A stretch of DNA of 36,726 nucleotides from Nitrospira lenta (lineage in GTDB: Bacteria; Nitrospirota; Nitrospiria; Nitrospirales; Nitrospiraceae): contig CAMDPZ010000020.1 in assembly GCA_945905765.1 (NCBI GenBank), positions 1-36,726 on the forward strand, written 5' to 3'. The notes beneath the pieces were generated by a model that worked only from the letters and a program-made list of their open reading frames with translations, was not told the DNA's origin and ran no database searches. The translations under genes and the position numbers were made by a program. Positions 22,949 to 32,060 of the stretch are shown here, piece by piece; position 1 is the stretch's first letter; the number at the start of each line of letters is the position of its first letter.

Positions 22949-24763
22949 GTGGGCCGAGGTTTGATTTCTGAAAATGTGATCAATCAGGTCAGAGATCGGG
23001 CCGATATTGCCGAGGTGGTCGGACATCATGTGAGTCTGACCAGGGCCGGCCAGAACCTGAAAGGTCTCTGTCCCTTCCATCAGGAAAAGTCGCCCTCCTT
23101 TACCGTGAGTCCTTCCCGCCAGATTTTTCATTGTTTTGGCTGCGGCGCGGGCGGCAACGTGTTTACGTTTTTGATGCGGATTACCGGCGCGAACTTTCCT
23201 GAAACGGTTCGTGAGCTCGGGCAGAAACTCGGGATCGATGTGCCGGACAGTGGGCCTAGTTCTGGGCCTCAGGCGGCGCAGGCGAGTCGCCTGGAACCGC
23301 TTAATCGTGCGGTGACGGCCTGGTTCCAGCAGAATTTGCGGGATAGTGCGACCGGCGCGACGGCGCGGGACTATTTGGCCAGCCGGGGTATTCAGGCCGG
23401 GACGATCGAACGGTTTGAAATCGGTTGTGCGCCGGCTGAATGGGACGGGCTCGTCAGGGCGCTGAGCAAGCAGGGTTTTTCTCCGGATGATTTAGCCGTG
23501 GCGGGATTGACGATCGCGCGGGAGCAGGCCTCCGGGTCCTACGACCGTTTTCGCTCACGCGTGATGTTCCCCATTACGGACTTGCGCAAGCGGGTCGTTG
23601 GGTTCGGCGGGCGTATTCTGGGCGAGGGGAATCCCAAGTACCTGAATTCTCCGGATACCCCCCTATTCAAGAAGGGGCAGACGCTCTACGCGTTGGATCT
23701 GGCGCGGGAAGCCGTCGCCAGGCTGAAGACCGTGATCGTGGTGGAAGGGTATTTCGATGCGGTCGCCCTGCATCAGGCCGGTCTGACCCATACGGTTGCG
23801 ACGCTGGGGACCGCGCTGACGTCTGAGCATATTCAGGTGTTGAGGCGGTTTACCTCGAAGGTCGTGCTCTTGTTCGATCCGGATCCAGCCGGGGTTCGTG
23901 CCGCATTGCGAGGGCTCGATCTGTTCGTGAACAGCGGGCTTGGCGTGAAAGTGGTCACGTTGCCGACTGGCGAGGATCCCGATACCTATGTGCGGAAGGA
24001 AGGGCCGGAGGCTTTTGCGCGGTTGGAAGAACAGGCGCCGAGTCTTTTGGACTTTTCCCTCGAGCATAGTTTGAGCACGGCGGAGTCCAGTACGATCGAA
24101 GGCCGTATCCGTAGTGTGGACGATGTGTTGCGGATTCTACAAAAGAGCGAGCATCCGATCGAGCGGGAAGAGCGGATTCGTGTGGTGGCCGAACGGCTAG
24201 GGATCAGCCAGCAGCGATTGATCGAGCGGTATCCGGCGTTGGTGCAGTCTGAGGGGCGGCGCTCGGTGGCCGTGCAATCGGCCGGCGTGACCCCGGCGAT
24301 GTTCAAGGGTGCGAATGAAGAGCGGGATCTGGTGTATTTGCTGCTGCACGGGCATTTGATGCCCGCCGATGTGCAGAGATTGAAGCCCGCGGCCTTCTCG
24401 GTTCCGGCCTGCCGGATTCTTGTCGAGACGGCGCTGACCCATCTCGATCAAGATGGCCGGGTGGGACTCAGATTGTTGTTGGATGCGGTGGTCGATCATC
24501 CGGATTGCGGGTCGTTGGCGACCGAGCTCTCCATGCGGGAAGACCATTTCGACGACGTGCCGGCCCATGTTGCTGGCTGTTTGGACACGTTAGAGCGGAA
24601 GCGGGCCGAGGCCCTGTTTCGGGATTTGATCGCGCAACTCAAGGCCGCCGAACGGGAAGGCCGGGTGGAGGATGCGCGGGTGTTGAATGCACAAGTGAAT
24701 GAATTGCGAATGCAAAAGGCCGGTCGGCCTGCTGCCGGGATGTTGTCTTTAGTGAAGGAGTAG
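22949..24763 (+). CDS. dnaG: DNA primase
   Basis: A 604-residue primase that lays RNA primers at replication forks. The zinc-binding domain has Cys41, His44, Cys62 and Cys65 ([12 protein letters not shown] and [13 protein letters not shown]), the CHC2 pattern. The TOPRIM catalytic domain shows [11 protein letters not shown] with its Glu and LLFDPDPAG with the metal-binding Asp pair. The C-terminal half should bind DnaB. I chose GTG 22949 ([20 protein letters not shown]), which fits the family's N-terminus and has AGGAG upstream. TTG 22961 is possible, and the frame is open back to 22844 through the candidate promoter. The gene pairs with rpoD as in the macromolecular synthesis operon. Confidence 0.95.
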   Translation: MGRGLISENVINQVRDRADIAEVVGHHVSLTRAGQNLKGLCPFHQEKSPSFTVSPSRQIFHCFGCGAGGNVFTFLMRITGANFPETVRELGQKLGIDVPDSGPSSGPQAAQASRLEPLNRAVTAWFQQNLRDSATGATARDYLASRGIQAGTIERFEIGCAPAEWDGLVRALSKQGFSPDDLAVAGLTIAREQASGSYDRFRSRVMFPITDLRKRVVGFGGRILGEGNPKYLNSPDTPLFKKGQTLYALDLAREAVARLKTVIVVEGYFDAVALHQAGLTHTVATLGTALTSEHIQVLRRFTSKVVLLFDPDPAGVRAALRGLDLFVNSGLGVKVVTLPTGEDPDTYVRKEGPEAFARLEEQAPSLLDFSLEHSLSTAESSTIEGRIRSVDDVLRILQKSEHPIEREERIRVVAERLGISQQRLIERYPALVQSEGRRSVAVQSAGVTPAMFKGANEERDLVYLLLHGHLMPADVQRLKPAAFSVPACRILVETALTHLDQDGRVGLRLLLDAVVDHPDCGSLATELSMREDHFDDVPAHVAGCLDTLERKRAEALFRDLIAQLKAAEREGRVEDARVLNAQVNELRMQKAGRPAAGMLSLVKE

Positions 24764-24765
24764 TC

Positions 24766-26598
24766 ATGGCGAAACAAGAGTTGCTCGGCGAAGTCAAGAA
24801 GCTGATTGCGATCGGCAAAGAGAAGGGCTTTTTGACTTACGACGAGTTGAATAGCACCTTGCCTGCTGAGGTGGTGTCGTCCGAACAGTTCGGCAGCATC
24901 ATGACGATGTTCGGCGAAATGGACATCGAGATCGTCGATGCGCCCGAGGGGGAGCGGATCAAGAAAGCCCGTGATGCCGAGGAGGCGAGCGAGGACTCCG
25001 AGGGATCCGATTCCGGCGGCGGAGATGAGAACGAGAAGGAAGAGAAAGAAGAGAAGGAAATCGATTTAACTCCCGGCGCGCTCAGCCGGACCGATGATCC
25101 GGTCCGCCTTTATCTCAAAGAGATGGGGAGCGTGGCTTTGTTGAGCCGCGAGGGGGAAATCGAGATTGCGAAGCGCATCGAAGAGGGGAAGAAGGACATC
25201 TCGGCGGTTATCTACGGGATGCCGATGACGATCGAGTTCGTCCTTGCGCTGCGTGATCAGCTTAAAAACGGGACGATCGATGTGCGGGAGATCGTCCCGA
25301 TCGTCGAGACCGAAGAGGAATTCGAGGAAGAGCAGATCCAGCGGGACTATGAAGAGCTGCGAGTCAAGACGCTCGAAGGGTTGAACTCCGTCCGGAAAAT
25401 TTCGACCTCGCTCAAGAGCCTCTATGAAGTGGCGCGCTCTGCTAATAGCGATCCTGTGAAACAGAAGAAGATCAAGAAACAGATCGATACGATTCGCGAC
25501 CAGGTTGTGGAGAAGATGGAGTCCGTCAACCTGCATGGCGTGTTGAAGGACCGGATGGTGCAGCGGGTGCGGGAGTTGGCTATTCAGATCCGCACGGCGG
25601 AGCGGGAGATCGTCAGTTGCCAGCGTCGGATGGGGATCAGCGGCGAAGCCGGCGTAGAGGCTCTGAAGAAGCTCGCCCGTGGTGACCGGAAATATTTTCT
25701 TGCCGTCAAACGCAAGACGAGTTGCACGGAAGACGCGCTGCACGAAATTAAGAAAGTCTACCAGGCGGCGAAGGGCCGGATTCGAACCCTTGAGACCGAA
25801 GAAGCGCTGGTGTCTGCGGAAGAGATCAAGGACGCGGTCAAGCATCTGGATGTGGCGGAGGAAAAGGTCAAGCGAGGGAAAGCCGAGCTGGTCGAGGCGA
25901 ACCTTCGTCTCGTCGTCAGCATCGCGAAGAAGTACACGAACCGCGGTCTCCAGTTCCTGGATTTGATCCAGGAGGGCAATATCGGCTTGATGAAGGCCGT
26001 GGATAAGTTCGAGTACAAGCGCGGGTACAAGTTCAGCACCTATGCGACGTGGTGGATTCGCCAGGCCATTACCCGCGCGATTGCCGATCAGGCCAGGACG
26101 ATCCGTATCCCGGTGCATATGATCGAGACGATTAATAAGTTGATTAGGACGTCCCGCCATCTGGTGCAGAAGCTCGGCCGCGAACCGACACCGGAAGAAA
26201 TCGCCGAGCGCATGGATTTGCCGCTGGACAAAGTTCGGAAGATCTTGAAGATCGCGCGCGAGCCGATTTCGCTGGAGACTCCGATCGGCGAAGAAGAAGA
26301 CAGCCATTTGGGCGACTTTATCGAGGACAAGAAAGCGGTCTCTCCTCTGGAGGCGGCGATCCGGTACGATCTCCAGCGTCAGATCAACAGCGCATTGGAA
26401 ACGCTCACGCCGAGAGAAGAGAAGGTTCTGCGGAAACGGTTCGGCATCGGCGAAGCCACCGACCATACTCTCGAAGAAGTCGGTCAGGATTTCGAGGTGA
26501 CCCGCGAACGTATCAGACAGATCGAAGCCAAAGCCTTGCGGAAATTGCGCCATCCGAGCCGGAGCAAGAAGCTTCGGAGCTTTGTGGAAACGCTGTAA
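24766..26598 (+). CDS. rpoD: RNA polymerase primary sigma factor
   Basis: A 610-residue sigma-70. Region 1.1 covers about residues 1-65, followed by a very acidic Glu/Asp/Ser linker (66-98). Region 1.2 begins [22 protein letters not shown] long non-conserved region runs from about 150 to 360. Region 2 is [20 protein letters not shown] and [20 protein letters not shown] (promoter melting and -10 recognition). Region 3 has [12 protein letters not shown], and region 4.2 has [20 protein letters not shown] for the -35. This is the housekeeping sigma. It starts 2 bases after dnaG. Confidence 0.98.
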   Translation: MAKQELLGEVKKLIAIGKEKGFLTYDELNSTLPAEVVSSEQFGSIMTMFGEMDIEIVDAPEGERIKKARDAEEASEDSEGSDSGGGDENEKEEKEEKEIDLTPGALSRTDDPVRLYLKEMGSVALLSREGEIEIAKRIEEGKKDISAVIYGMPMTIEFVLALRDQLKNGTIDVREIVPIVETEEEFEEEQIQRDYEELRVKTLEGLNSVRKISTSLKSLYEVARSANSDPVKQKKIKKQIDTIRDQVVEKMESVNLHGVLKDRMVQRVRELAIQIRTAEREIVSCQRRMGISGEAGVEALKKLARGDRKYFLAVKRKTSCTEDALHEIKKVYQAAKGRIRTLETEEALVSAEEIKDAVKHLDVAEEKVKRGKAELVEANLRLVVSIAKKYTNRGLQFLDLIQEGNIGLMKAVDKFEYKRGYKFSTYATWWIRQAITRAIADQARTIRIPVHMIETINKLIRTSRHLVQKLGREPTPEEIAERMDLPLDKVRKILKIAREPISLETPIGEEEDSHLGDFIEDKKAVSPLEAAIRYDLQRQINSALETLTPREEKVLRKRFGIGEATDHTLEEVGQDFEVTRERIRQIEAKALRKLRHPSRSKKLRSFVETL

Positions 26599-26621
26599 CG
26601 CGGAGAGGTGCTGCCTGAGAT

Positions 26622-26651
26622 TTGACTCCGTTCCCTGGGGCAGCCTAGAAT
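26622..26651 (+). promoter_or_regulatory. Promoter of the CAU tRNA gene
   Basis: TTGACT (26622-26627, 5 of 6), an 18-base spacer, and TAGAAT (26646-26651, 5 of 6). The predicted start is near 26658, about 43 bases before the tRNA. Confidence 0.65.
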
Positions 26652-26700
26652 TGCCTGTTCGTGTCTGCGGATCAGGCGCGAGAGAGTCATCCGCCTGACC

Positions 26701-26777
26701 GGGCCCATAGCTCAGGTGGTTAGAGCGGCTGACTCATAATCAGCTGGTCCTAGGTTCAAGTCCTAGTGGGCCCACCA
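26701..26777 (+). tRNA. tRNA with CAU anticodon, best read as tRNA-Ile2 (lysidine type)
   Basis: The acceptor GGGCCCA pairs with TGGGCCC, and CCA is encoded (26775-26777). The anticodon stem CTGA/TCAG encloses CTCATAA, with CAT at 26735-26737. CAU may be initiator Met, elongator Met or Ile2. The acceptor has C4-G69 and C5-G68, which are determinants for lysidine addition by TilS, and the stem is unlike the elongator-Met acceptor. Initiator features (three G-C pairs in the anticodon stem, mismatch at position 1) are absent. Hence Ile2, decoding AUA after modification. Confidence 0.85.
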
Positions 26778-26837
26778 GCACGGCCGCAGAACTCATCGAC
26801 TGTGAACGTTGTGTAGAACAACAGCTAGAGGAGTTCG

Positions 26838-27614
26838 TTGAAGCATAATCTTTCCCCCCTCATTGCGCTGCAAAAGTTGGATCTCCGCATCATGGAGATT
26901 AATACTCAACGCCGGAAAATTCCGGAACGACTCCAAATAGTTGAAGCGCCTCTCCGGGAAGCCCAGCAGCTGCTCCAGCAAACCAGTGCCGGCATGGAGG
27001 CATTGGTCAAAGAGCGGCGGTCGCACGAAAAAGACCTTGAGGCGCACGAAGCCCACACGGAAAAGATGAAGTCGCGGCTATCCGAGTTGAAATCCAACAA
27101 GGAATACCAGGCGCATCTGTTCGAGATCGAAGTGTCGAACAAGAAGAAGGGTGACTTCGAGGAAAAGATTCTTGTGTGCATGGAGAAGATTGAACAGCTC
27201 CAGCAGACCGCAAAAGAGGCGCAAGCCAAGGTGAGTGTTGTCGAAAAGGCCTTTGCGCAGGAGAAGCTGGTGCTGGACGAGCTGGAGAAGAAGCTCGCAG
27301 CCGAACTGGCCGATCTCGAATCGCAGCAGCAGGCCCATTCGGCTCATGTCGAGAAGGGGCTGCTCGTCCGTTATAACTCGATCAAGGCGGCGCGGAAGGA
27401 TCAAGCGCTTGGGGAGATCAAAGAGGGGACTTGCTCCGGCTGCCGGCTGCAGCTCCCGCCGCAATTGATTTCCGAGGTGAAGCGCGGGGAAGATCTCTTG
27501 ACCTGTCCCTATTGCCGTCGGATGCTCTATTGGGATGGGCAAATTCCTGTCGAAACAGGGTCAGTGCCCGAGTTTGATAAGACGTCGGTCCTTGAGATCG
27601 GCGAATCGTTCTAG
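26838..27614 (+). CDS. Coiled-coil protein with C4 zinc ribbon (DUF164/CdsZ-like)
   Basis: A 258-residue protein. Residues 1-185 form a long, nearly continuous coiled coil rich in Gln, Glu and Lys. The C-terminal zinc ribbon has CSGC and CPYC pairs (GTCSGCRLQLPPQLISEVKRG, then LLTCPYCRRMLYW). This is the conserved zinc-ribbon family formerly DUF164; its role is not well defined, with suggestions of nucleic acid or secretion-chaperone functions in relatives. The start is TTG 26838, with GAGGAG five bases upstream; no ATG occurs nearby except Met19. Its stop abuts the convergent RNase HIII gene. Confidence 0.85.
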   Translation: MKHNLSPLIALQKLDLRIMEINTQRRKIPERLQIVEAPLREAQQLLQQTSAGMEALVKERRSHEKDLEAHEAHTEKMKSRLSELKSNKEYQAHLFEIEVSNKKKGDFEEKILVCMEKIEQLQQTAKEAQAKVSVVEKAFAQEKLVLDELEKKLAAELADLESQQQAHSAHVEKGLLVRYNSIKAARKDQALGEIKEGTCSGCRLQLPPQLISEVKRGEDLLTCPYCRRMLYWDGQIPVETGSVPEFDKTSVLEIGESF

Positions 27615-28282
27615 TCTATTTTCTCCGGTTTCCCCAGCACTGCCTGCGTCGTTTTGAAGTGCAGCTTCGCGACTGATCCCAACCGTTCCTCTCCGTGCTT
27701 CTTCACGATCATACGTCCGGCCAGTTCGACGGCAGGCGAGGCCCCCTTGGGCAGCGTCGTGCCGATTTCATCCGAGAGGCGCTTCATGCGGAGGAGGAAT
27801 TCCGCGCGGGCCAGGATCGACGCGGCAGCCACGGCGATGTCGGATTCGGCCTTATGCCGCTGTTCCAGGACGATCGTGCGTCCCTTTTCTTGTAAGGCGT
27901 TTAGGATTAATCGTTCGTCGCCGAACTGGTCCGCGATGGCGCGCCCGCACGAGACCTTTTCAAGGAGGGTCTCCAATGCTTTGGCATGGCCCCAGGCCAG
28001 CAGGCGATTCAAGTTCCGGATCTTGAGATAGAGCTCGTTGTATCGTTGCGGGCCGATCGCGATAATGCTGTGGGGACAGAGCATCCGGATGTCCGGGGCC
28101 ATTTCGAGGATGCGGCCGTCCGAGATCTTCTTGCTGTCCCGGACATTCATGAGGGCCAGTTCGCCCTGTGTGGTGGCGTCGACGTAGACGGCGGCGATGA
28201 CCAGGGGGCCGAAGTAGTCCCCCTTGCCTGATTCATCGATGCCGATTCGTTCGATCGGTGCTTTGGCTGTTGTTTTGGTCAC
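27611..28282 (-). CDS. rnhC: Ribonuclease HIII catalytic domain, short form
   Basis: A 223-residue ribonuclease H of type 2 that cleaves RNA in RNA-DNA hybrids. The motif RIGIDESGKGDYFGPLVIA is the HIII form (Asp-Glu-Ser-Gly-Lys-Gly-Asp), not the DEAGRG of HII. NVRDSKKISD, KAESDIAVAAASILARAEFL and LPKGAS also fit. Typical HIII proteins are about 300 residues with an N-terminal TBP-like substrate-binding domain of about 80 residues; here the protein begins only 12 residues before the catalytic domain. It may have lost that domain, or another protein supplies binding. It is convergent with the zinc-ribbon gene, overlapping by 4 bases. Confidence 0.85.
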   Translation of the reverse strand: MTKTTAKAPIERIGIDESGKGDYFGPLVIAAVYVDATTQGELALMNVRDSKKISDGRILEMAPDIRMLCPHSIIAIGPQRYNELYLKIRNLNRLLAWGHAKALETLLEKVSCGRAIADQFGDERLILNALQEKGRTIVLEQRHKAESDIAVAAASILARAEFLLRMKRLSDEIGTTLPKGASPAVELAGRMIVKKHGEERLGSVAKLHFKTTQAVLGKPEKID

Positions 28283-28394
28283 GGGCTAGAGGTTCTGGTG
28301 GAGATTCTGACGGAGCCGCGGTAATCTAGCAGAGGCTGAATAGGCGGTCAATTTTCAAGATCGTCGGCAGGGGCTTTATCAGGGAGGATGGGCG

Positions 28395-29257
28395 ATGCAG
28401 AGATGGAGGTCGTTCTCACGTGGAATGCTGTTGGTGGCTGCAGGGCTCTGTCTGGCAGCGGTCAGCGGCTGTGAAACGAATCCCTATACGGGCCGGTCGC
28501 AGCTGTTGATGACGTCCGTCTCGCAGGAAATGCAAATGGGCACGCAGGCCTATGCTCAAGTAAAGAACGATCCGAAATTGCGGCAGTCGCAAGATCCCCG
28601 AGAGATCGAACCGGTCAAGCGGGTGGCGGCGCGGATTATCGAAGCGGCGAAGCGGTCGAAATATGCCGAGATGGCGAAGCAGTTTCAGTGGGAAGTGATC
28701 GTGATCAAGGACGATAAAACCATGAACGCCTTTGCCCTCCCGGGAGGGAAGATTGCGGTCTACACCGGGATCTTTCCCGTGGCCAGGACTGAAGCAGGTT
28801 TGGCAGCGGTGATGGGACATGAAGTCGTTCATGCTCTGGCCCGTCATGGGGCTGAACGGATGAGTCAGGGGCAATTGACGAATGCGGCCTTGCAGGTGGC
28901 AGAGGCTGCGGCGGGGGTCGCAGGCGGCGGGGGATGGTATCCCAGGCTGCGATGGCGGCGCTCGGCGCGGGGGCGCAGGTCGGGGTGTTGCTGCCCTTCA
29001 GCCGGAAACATGAATCGGAAGCAGACTACATCGGCATCCTCCTGGCGGCCGATGCGGGCTATGATCCTCGCGAGTCTGTTTCACTATGGGAACGGATGGG
29101 GCAGATGTCCAAAGGCGGCGGCCCTGCCGAGTTTCTCTCCACCCACCCGAGCCATGAGACCAGAATCGACCAGCTGAAACAGTGGATGTCGGAGGCGATG
29201 GGTCTGTATCAATCCAAGCAGGCGGTGCCGGCTGCGGCCTTGCCTTCGCTGCACTAA
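28395..29257 (+). pseudogene. M48-family lipoprotein metalloprotease, frameshifted
   Basis: A periplasmic zinc protease of the M48 type. The N-terminal part (frame of 28395) has the lipobox LAAVSGC with Cys26 and the zinc motif HEVVH (142-146). At about 28913-28934, among two runs of five G, the coding shifts by -1. The rest, including the third zinc ligand in RKHESEADYIG and the STHPSHETRI block, continues in another frame to the stop at 29255-29257. As read, the protein would lose its third zinc ligand and end in an unrelated tail to 29177. The cause may be a single missing G (mutation or assembly error) or, less likely, programmed slippage. Both halves look well conserved, so the lesion is recent or artefactual. 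GGGAGG precedes the ATG by seven bases. Confidence 0.85.
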
Positions 29258-29271
29258 TTCCGCGGGGCCGG

Positions 29272-29300
29272 TTGCAACCGCTCCCGTTCCTTTCTATACT
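29272..29300 (+). promoter_or_regulatory. Promoter of the RNase P RNA gene
   Basis: TTGCAA (29272-29277, 4 of 6), a 17-base spacer, and TATACT (29295-29300, 5 of 6). The predicted start is near 29307, exactly where the terminal helix of the RNA begins. Confidence 0.75.
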
Positions 29301-29306
29301 CAAGCT

Positions 29307-29744
29307 GCGCGAGGGAGAGGACCGGGTGATCGCTTGGGGCGGCAACGCTCTTAGAGGAAAGTCCGGACTTCATGGGCAGGGCGCTGGGTAACTCCCAGGC
29401 GGAGCGATCCGACACCAGCACCACAGAGAACAAACCGCCGATGGCCGAGGCGATGGGATGCAAGTCTTGTCGCTGCGGATCAGGTAAGGGTGAAACGGCG
29501 GGGTAAGAGCCCACCGCGGTGGTGGTAACATCACTGGCACGGTAAGCGTCGCCTGATGCAAGGCCAAATAGGAAGACACCTGTCGGCTTTCTTTGGAAAG
29601 TCGGCGACCGGCTGGCCCGGCCGAGGTCTTCGGGTAGGTCGCTTGAGGTTCGAGGTGACTCGAATCCCAGAGAAATGATCACCCCCGTGTGGGACCATAT
29701 CCCATGCGGGACAGAATCCGGCTTATAGGTCTTCTCCATCGCGC
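29307..29744 (+). ncRNA. rnpB: RNase P RNA (class A)
   Basis: The catalytic RNA of RNase P, which matures tRNA 5' ends. Conserved blocks are GAGGAAAGTCCGGAC (29354 on; P4 5' strand and J3/4), GGGTGAAACGGCGGGGTAAG with GAGCCCACCGC in the specificity/central region, and ACAGAATCCGGCTTAT (29711 on; P4 3' strand). The terminal helix P1 is formed by GCGCGA plus GGAGAGGACC (29307-29323) and GGTCTTCTCC plus TCGCGC (29728-29744), directly followed by seven T. P1 therefore also acts as the terminator hairpin. The length of about 438 is at the upper end for class A. The 3' 66 bases lie inside the opposing glutaredoxin-like gene. Confidence 0.95.
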
Positions 29745-29987
29745 TTTTTTTATCGCTCGACGCAGGTCCCCTTCCGTCACTTTCCCCGAGCAATACTCGA
29801 TCTCATCGAGTAGCACGACGGGAACCCTCGACCCGTACCGTTCTATCAGGGCCTGATCTCCCTCAATGCTCACTTTGCTCGTGGTGATGTTCATTTCTGA
29901 CTGGAGATGGGTCGCAATCCTGTAGATGACATCGCAGAGATGGCATTCGTCGCGGGACAGGATGGTGACATGGACTGGCAGGCTCAT
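29679..29987 (-). CDS. Glutaredoxin-like protein
   Basis: A 102-residue thioredoxin-fold protein. The start LPVHVTILSRDECHLCD has the redox pair Cys15-x-x-Cys18, and RYGSRVPVVLLDEIE has the cis-proline loop (VPVV) typical of glutaredoxins and DUF836 proteins. The fold should end near residue 82. The last 20 or so residues (WRRPISRILSRMGYGPTRG) are basic and are encoded on the strand opposite the RNase P RNA 3' end, so they may simply be readthrough of RNA-constrained sequence. It is probably a small thiol reductase; the partner is unknown. Confidence 0.8.
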   Translation of the reverse strand: MSLPVHVTILSRDECHLCDVIYRIATHLQSEMNITTSKVSIEGDQALIERYGSRVPVVLLDEIEYCSGKVTEGDLRRAIKKARWRRPISRILSRMGYGPTRG

Positions 29988-30083
29988 ATTGTCGCGACTC
30001 AGGCCAACGGATGAGGGATGGGTACGAAGGATATCATGCTGAGAGGGAGACTGTCAGGAGAGGGGCTAAAGCCTGCGGCACTA

Positions 30084-30113
30084 TTGACGCGGTGAAATAT
30101 GTGGTGATAGGAT
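30084..30113 (+). promoter_or_regulatory. Candidate promoter of the ilv operon
   Basis: TTGACG (30084-30089, 5 of 6), an 18-base spacer, and TAGGAT (30108-30113, 4 of 6). This predicts a leader of about 135 bases with a hairpin (TGGTCT GTT AGACCA, 30171-30185, within GGCT...AGCC) and a CCTCC at 30214-30218 able to pair with the GGAGG ribosome site at 30245-30249. Confidence 0.5.
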
Positions 30114-30256
30114 TATGGATATTTATCCCTGATTTTTCAGAAAGTTCTGAGATATCGAGGGGCTCGTGTCTGGTCTGTTAGACCAAGCCGTTTCGTTGCC
30201 TATTGTATCGATTCCTCCGCCTGATTTTTACGGGCGGGATGGATGGAGGTTCTGTC

Positions 30257-32032
30257 ATGAAGCTCACAGGCGCTGAAATCCTCATCGAATGTCTCAAACG
30301 GGAAGGCGTGAAGACGATTTTCGCGCTTCCTGGCGGTGTCGTGCTGAAGATTTTCGACATGCTGCACCAGCAAAAGGATATTGAAGTGGTCCTGACGCGC
30401 CATGAGCAGGGCGCCGGCCATATGGCGGAAGGTTATGCCAAGGCGACCGGGAAAGCCGGAGTCTGCCTGGTGACCTCAGGGCCAGGCATGACGAACGTGA
30501 TTACGGCGTTGGCCGATGCCTATATGGACTCTGTGCCGCTGGTCTGTTTTACGGGCCAAGTTCCGACCAGTCTGATCGGGAACGATGCGTTCCAAGAGGC
30601 GGATAATATCGGTTTGAGCCGCCCCTGCACCAAGTACAATTTTCTCGTAAAAGACGTGGCCGACTTGGCGACGACGATCAAGGAAGCCTTCTACATTGCG
30701 ACGACGGGGCGTCCCGGTCCTGTGTTGGTGGACATTCCGAAAGACGTTTCCATGGATAAGGCGGAGTTTACCTATCCGAGCTCCGTCTCCATCCGCAGCT
30801 ACAATCCTGTGTATGAAGGTAATAAGTGGCAGATCAAGCAGGCGGCTGAGGCCATGACGAAGGCGAAGAAGCCGGTGCTGTATGTCGGCGGCGGCGTCGT
30901 CTTCTCCGGCGCCTCGCAAGAGTTGATGGAGCTGGCCGAACTGACCCATATGCCGGTCGACATGACCCTGATGGGGCTCGGGGCCTTCCCCGGAGAACAT
31001 CCCCAGTCCATGGGCATGCTGGGCATGCATGGCACCTATTGGGCCAACATGGTCATGCATTACTCCGACCTGGTCGTGGCGATTGGCGCGCGGTTTGACG
31101 ATCGCGTTACCGGCAAGGTCTCCGAGTTTTGCCCCCATGCCAAGGTCATTCATATCGATATCGATCCGACCTCGATCAGGAAGAATGTCAATGTCGACAT
31201 TCCCATCGTCGGCGACTGCAAAACGGTGCTGCGGGAGTTGCTCCAGATTTTGCGCGCCACAGTGAACGGCGATCAGAAGGAATTACGCAAGCCCTGGTGG
31301 AATCAGATCCGCGAATGGCAGCAGGCGAATCCTCTGGCCTATCAGCAGGCAGCGGACGGGCCGATCAAGCCGCAGCATGTCATCAAGCGGCTCTATGAAC
31401 TGACGAAGGATATGGATCCGATCGTCTCGACCGATGTCGGGCAACACCAGATGTGGGCCGCCCAGTACTTTAAGTTGGCCAAGCCCAATCGCTGGTTGAC
31501 CTCGGGCGGGCTCGGAACTATGGGCTTTGGATTTCCCGCCGCCATGGGGGCGCAAGCGGCCTTCCCTGGCCGGCTGGTTCTCTGTATTGCCGGTGACGGC
31601 AGTATCCAGATGAATATGCAGGAAATGGCCACAGCTGTGGTGCATAAGCTTCCGGTCAAGATCATTGTGCTCAATAATCGATTCCACGGGATGGTTCGGC
31701 AATGGCAGGACCTTTTCTACGAAGGACGGTATGCCTCGAGCGATCTGGAAACGACGCCGGACTTTGTGAAGTTGGCCGAGGCCTATGGAGCGGTGGGACT
31801 CAGGGCCAGCAAGCCATCGGAGATCGATGACGTCCTCAAGGAAGCCATTGCGGTGAACCGGCCGGTGATTGTCGATGTGCCGACCTACCGCTACGAAAAC
31901 GTCTATCCGATGATTCCTGCCGGCGGCAGCAATCATGAGATGATTTTGGAAGATCCGCCGCATTTGAAGACGAAGCAGGCTGGATCGGGGCAGGTGACTC
32001 CGAAGGATTCGGACACGATTCTCACGGCCTAA
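30257..32032 (+). CDS. ilvB: Acetolactate synthase, large (catalytic) subunit
   Basis: A 591-residue ThDP enzyme that condenses two pyruvates, or pyruvate with 2-oxobutyrate, as the first common step to valine, leucine and isoleucine. The catalytic Glu50 is in LTRHEQGAGHMAEGYA. The FAD/central domain includes GARFDDRVTGK. The ThDP-Mg motif begins AGDGSIQMNMQE and ends in VLNN. ATG 30257 has GGAGG seven bases upstream; the frame extends to 30203. The C-terminal 25 residues are a polar tail. It is followed by ilvN after 22 to 28 bases. Confidence 0.97.
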   Translation: MKLTGAEILIECLKREGVKTIFALPGGVVLKIFDMLHQQKDIEVVLTRHEQGAGHMAEGYAKATGKAGVCLVTSGPGMTNVITALADAYMDSVPLVCFTGQVPTSLIGNDAFQEADNIGLSRPCTKYNFLVKDVADLATTIKEAFYIATTGRPGPVLVDIPKDVSMDKAEFTYPSSVSIRSYNPVYEGNKWQIKQAAEAMTKAKKPVLYVGGGVVFSGASQELMELAELTHMPVDMTLMGLGAFPGEHPQSMGMLGMHGTYWANMVMHYSDLVVAIGARFDDRVTGKVSEFCPHAKVIHIDIDPTSIRKNVNVDIPIVGDCKTVLRELLQILRATVNGDQKELRKPWWNQIREWQQANPLAYQQAADGPIKPQHVIKRLYELTKDMDPIVSTDVGQHQMWAAQYFKLAKPNRWLTSGGLGTMGFGFPAAMGAQAAFPGRLVLCIAGDGSIQMNMQEMATAVVHKLPVKIIVLNNRFHGMVRQWQDLFYEGRYASSDLETTPDFVKLAEAYGAVGLRASKPSEIDDVLKEAIAVNRPVIVDVPTYRYENVYPMIPAGGSNHEMILEDPPHLKTKQAGSGQVTPKDSDTILTA

Positions 32033-32060
32033 CGTTCTGTGGCAGGAGTACAGATTGGGT

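Noticed and set aside
25066-26553. 495-codon open frame on the minus strand
   Set aside because: It is fully antisense to rpoD, whose protein is unmistakable. The antisense protein has no recognisable domains.
26701-26777. Elongator or initiator tRNA-Met for the CAU tRNA
   Set aside because: The acceptor C4-G69 and C5-G68 pairs fit the lysidine-modified tRNA-Ile2, and initiator hallmarks are missing. Elongator Met is not fully excluded without a search.
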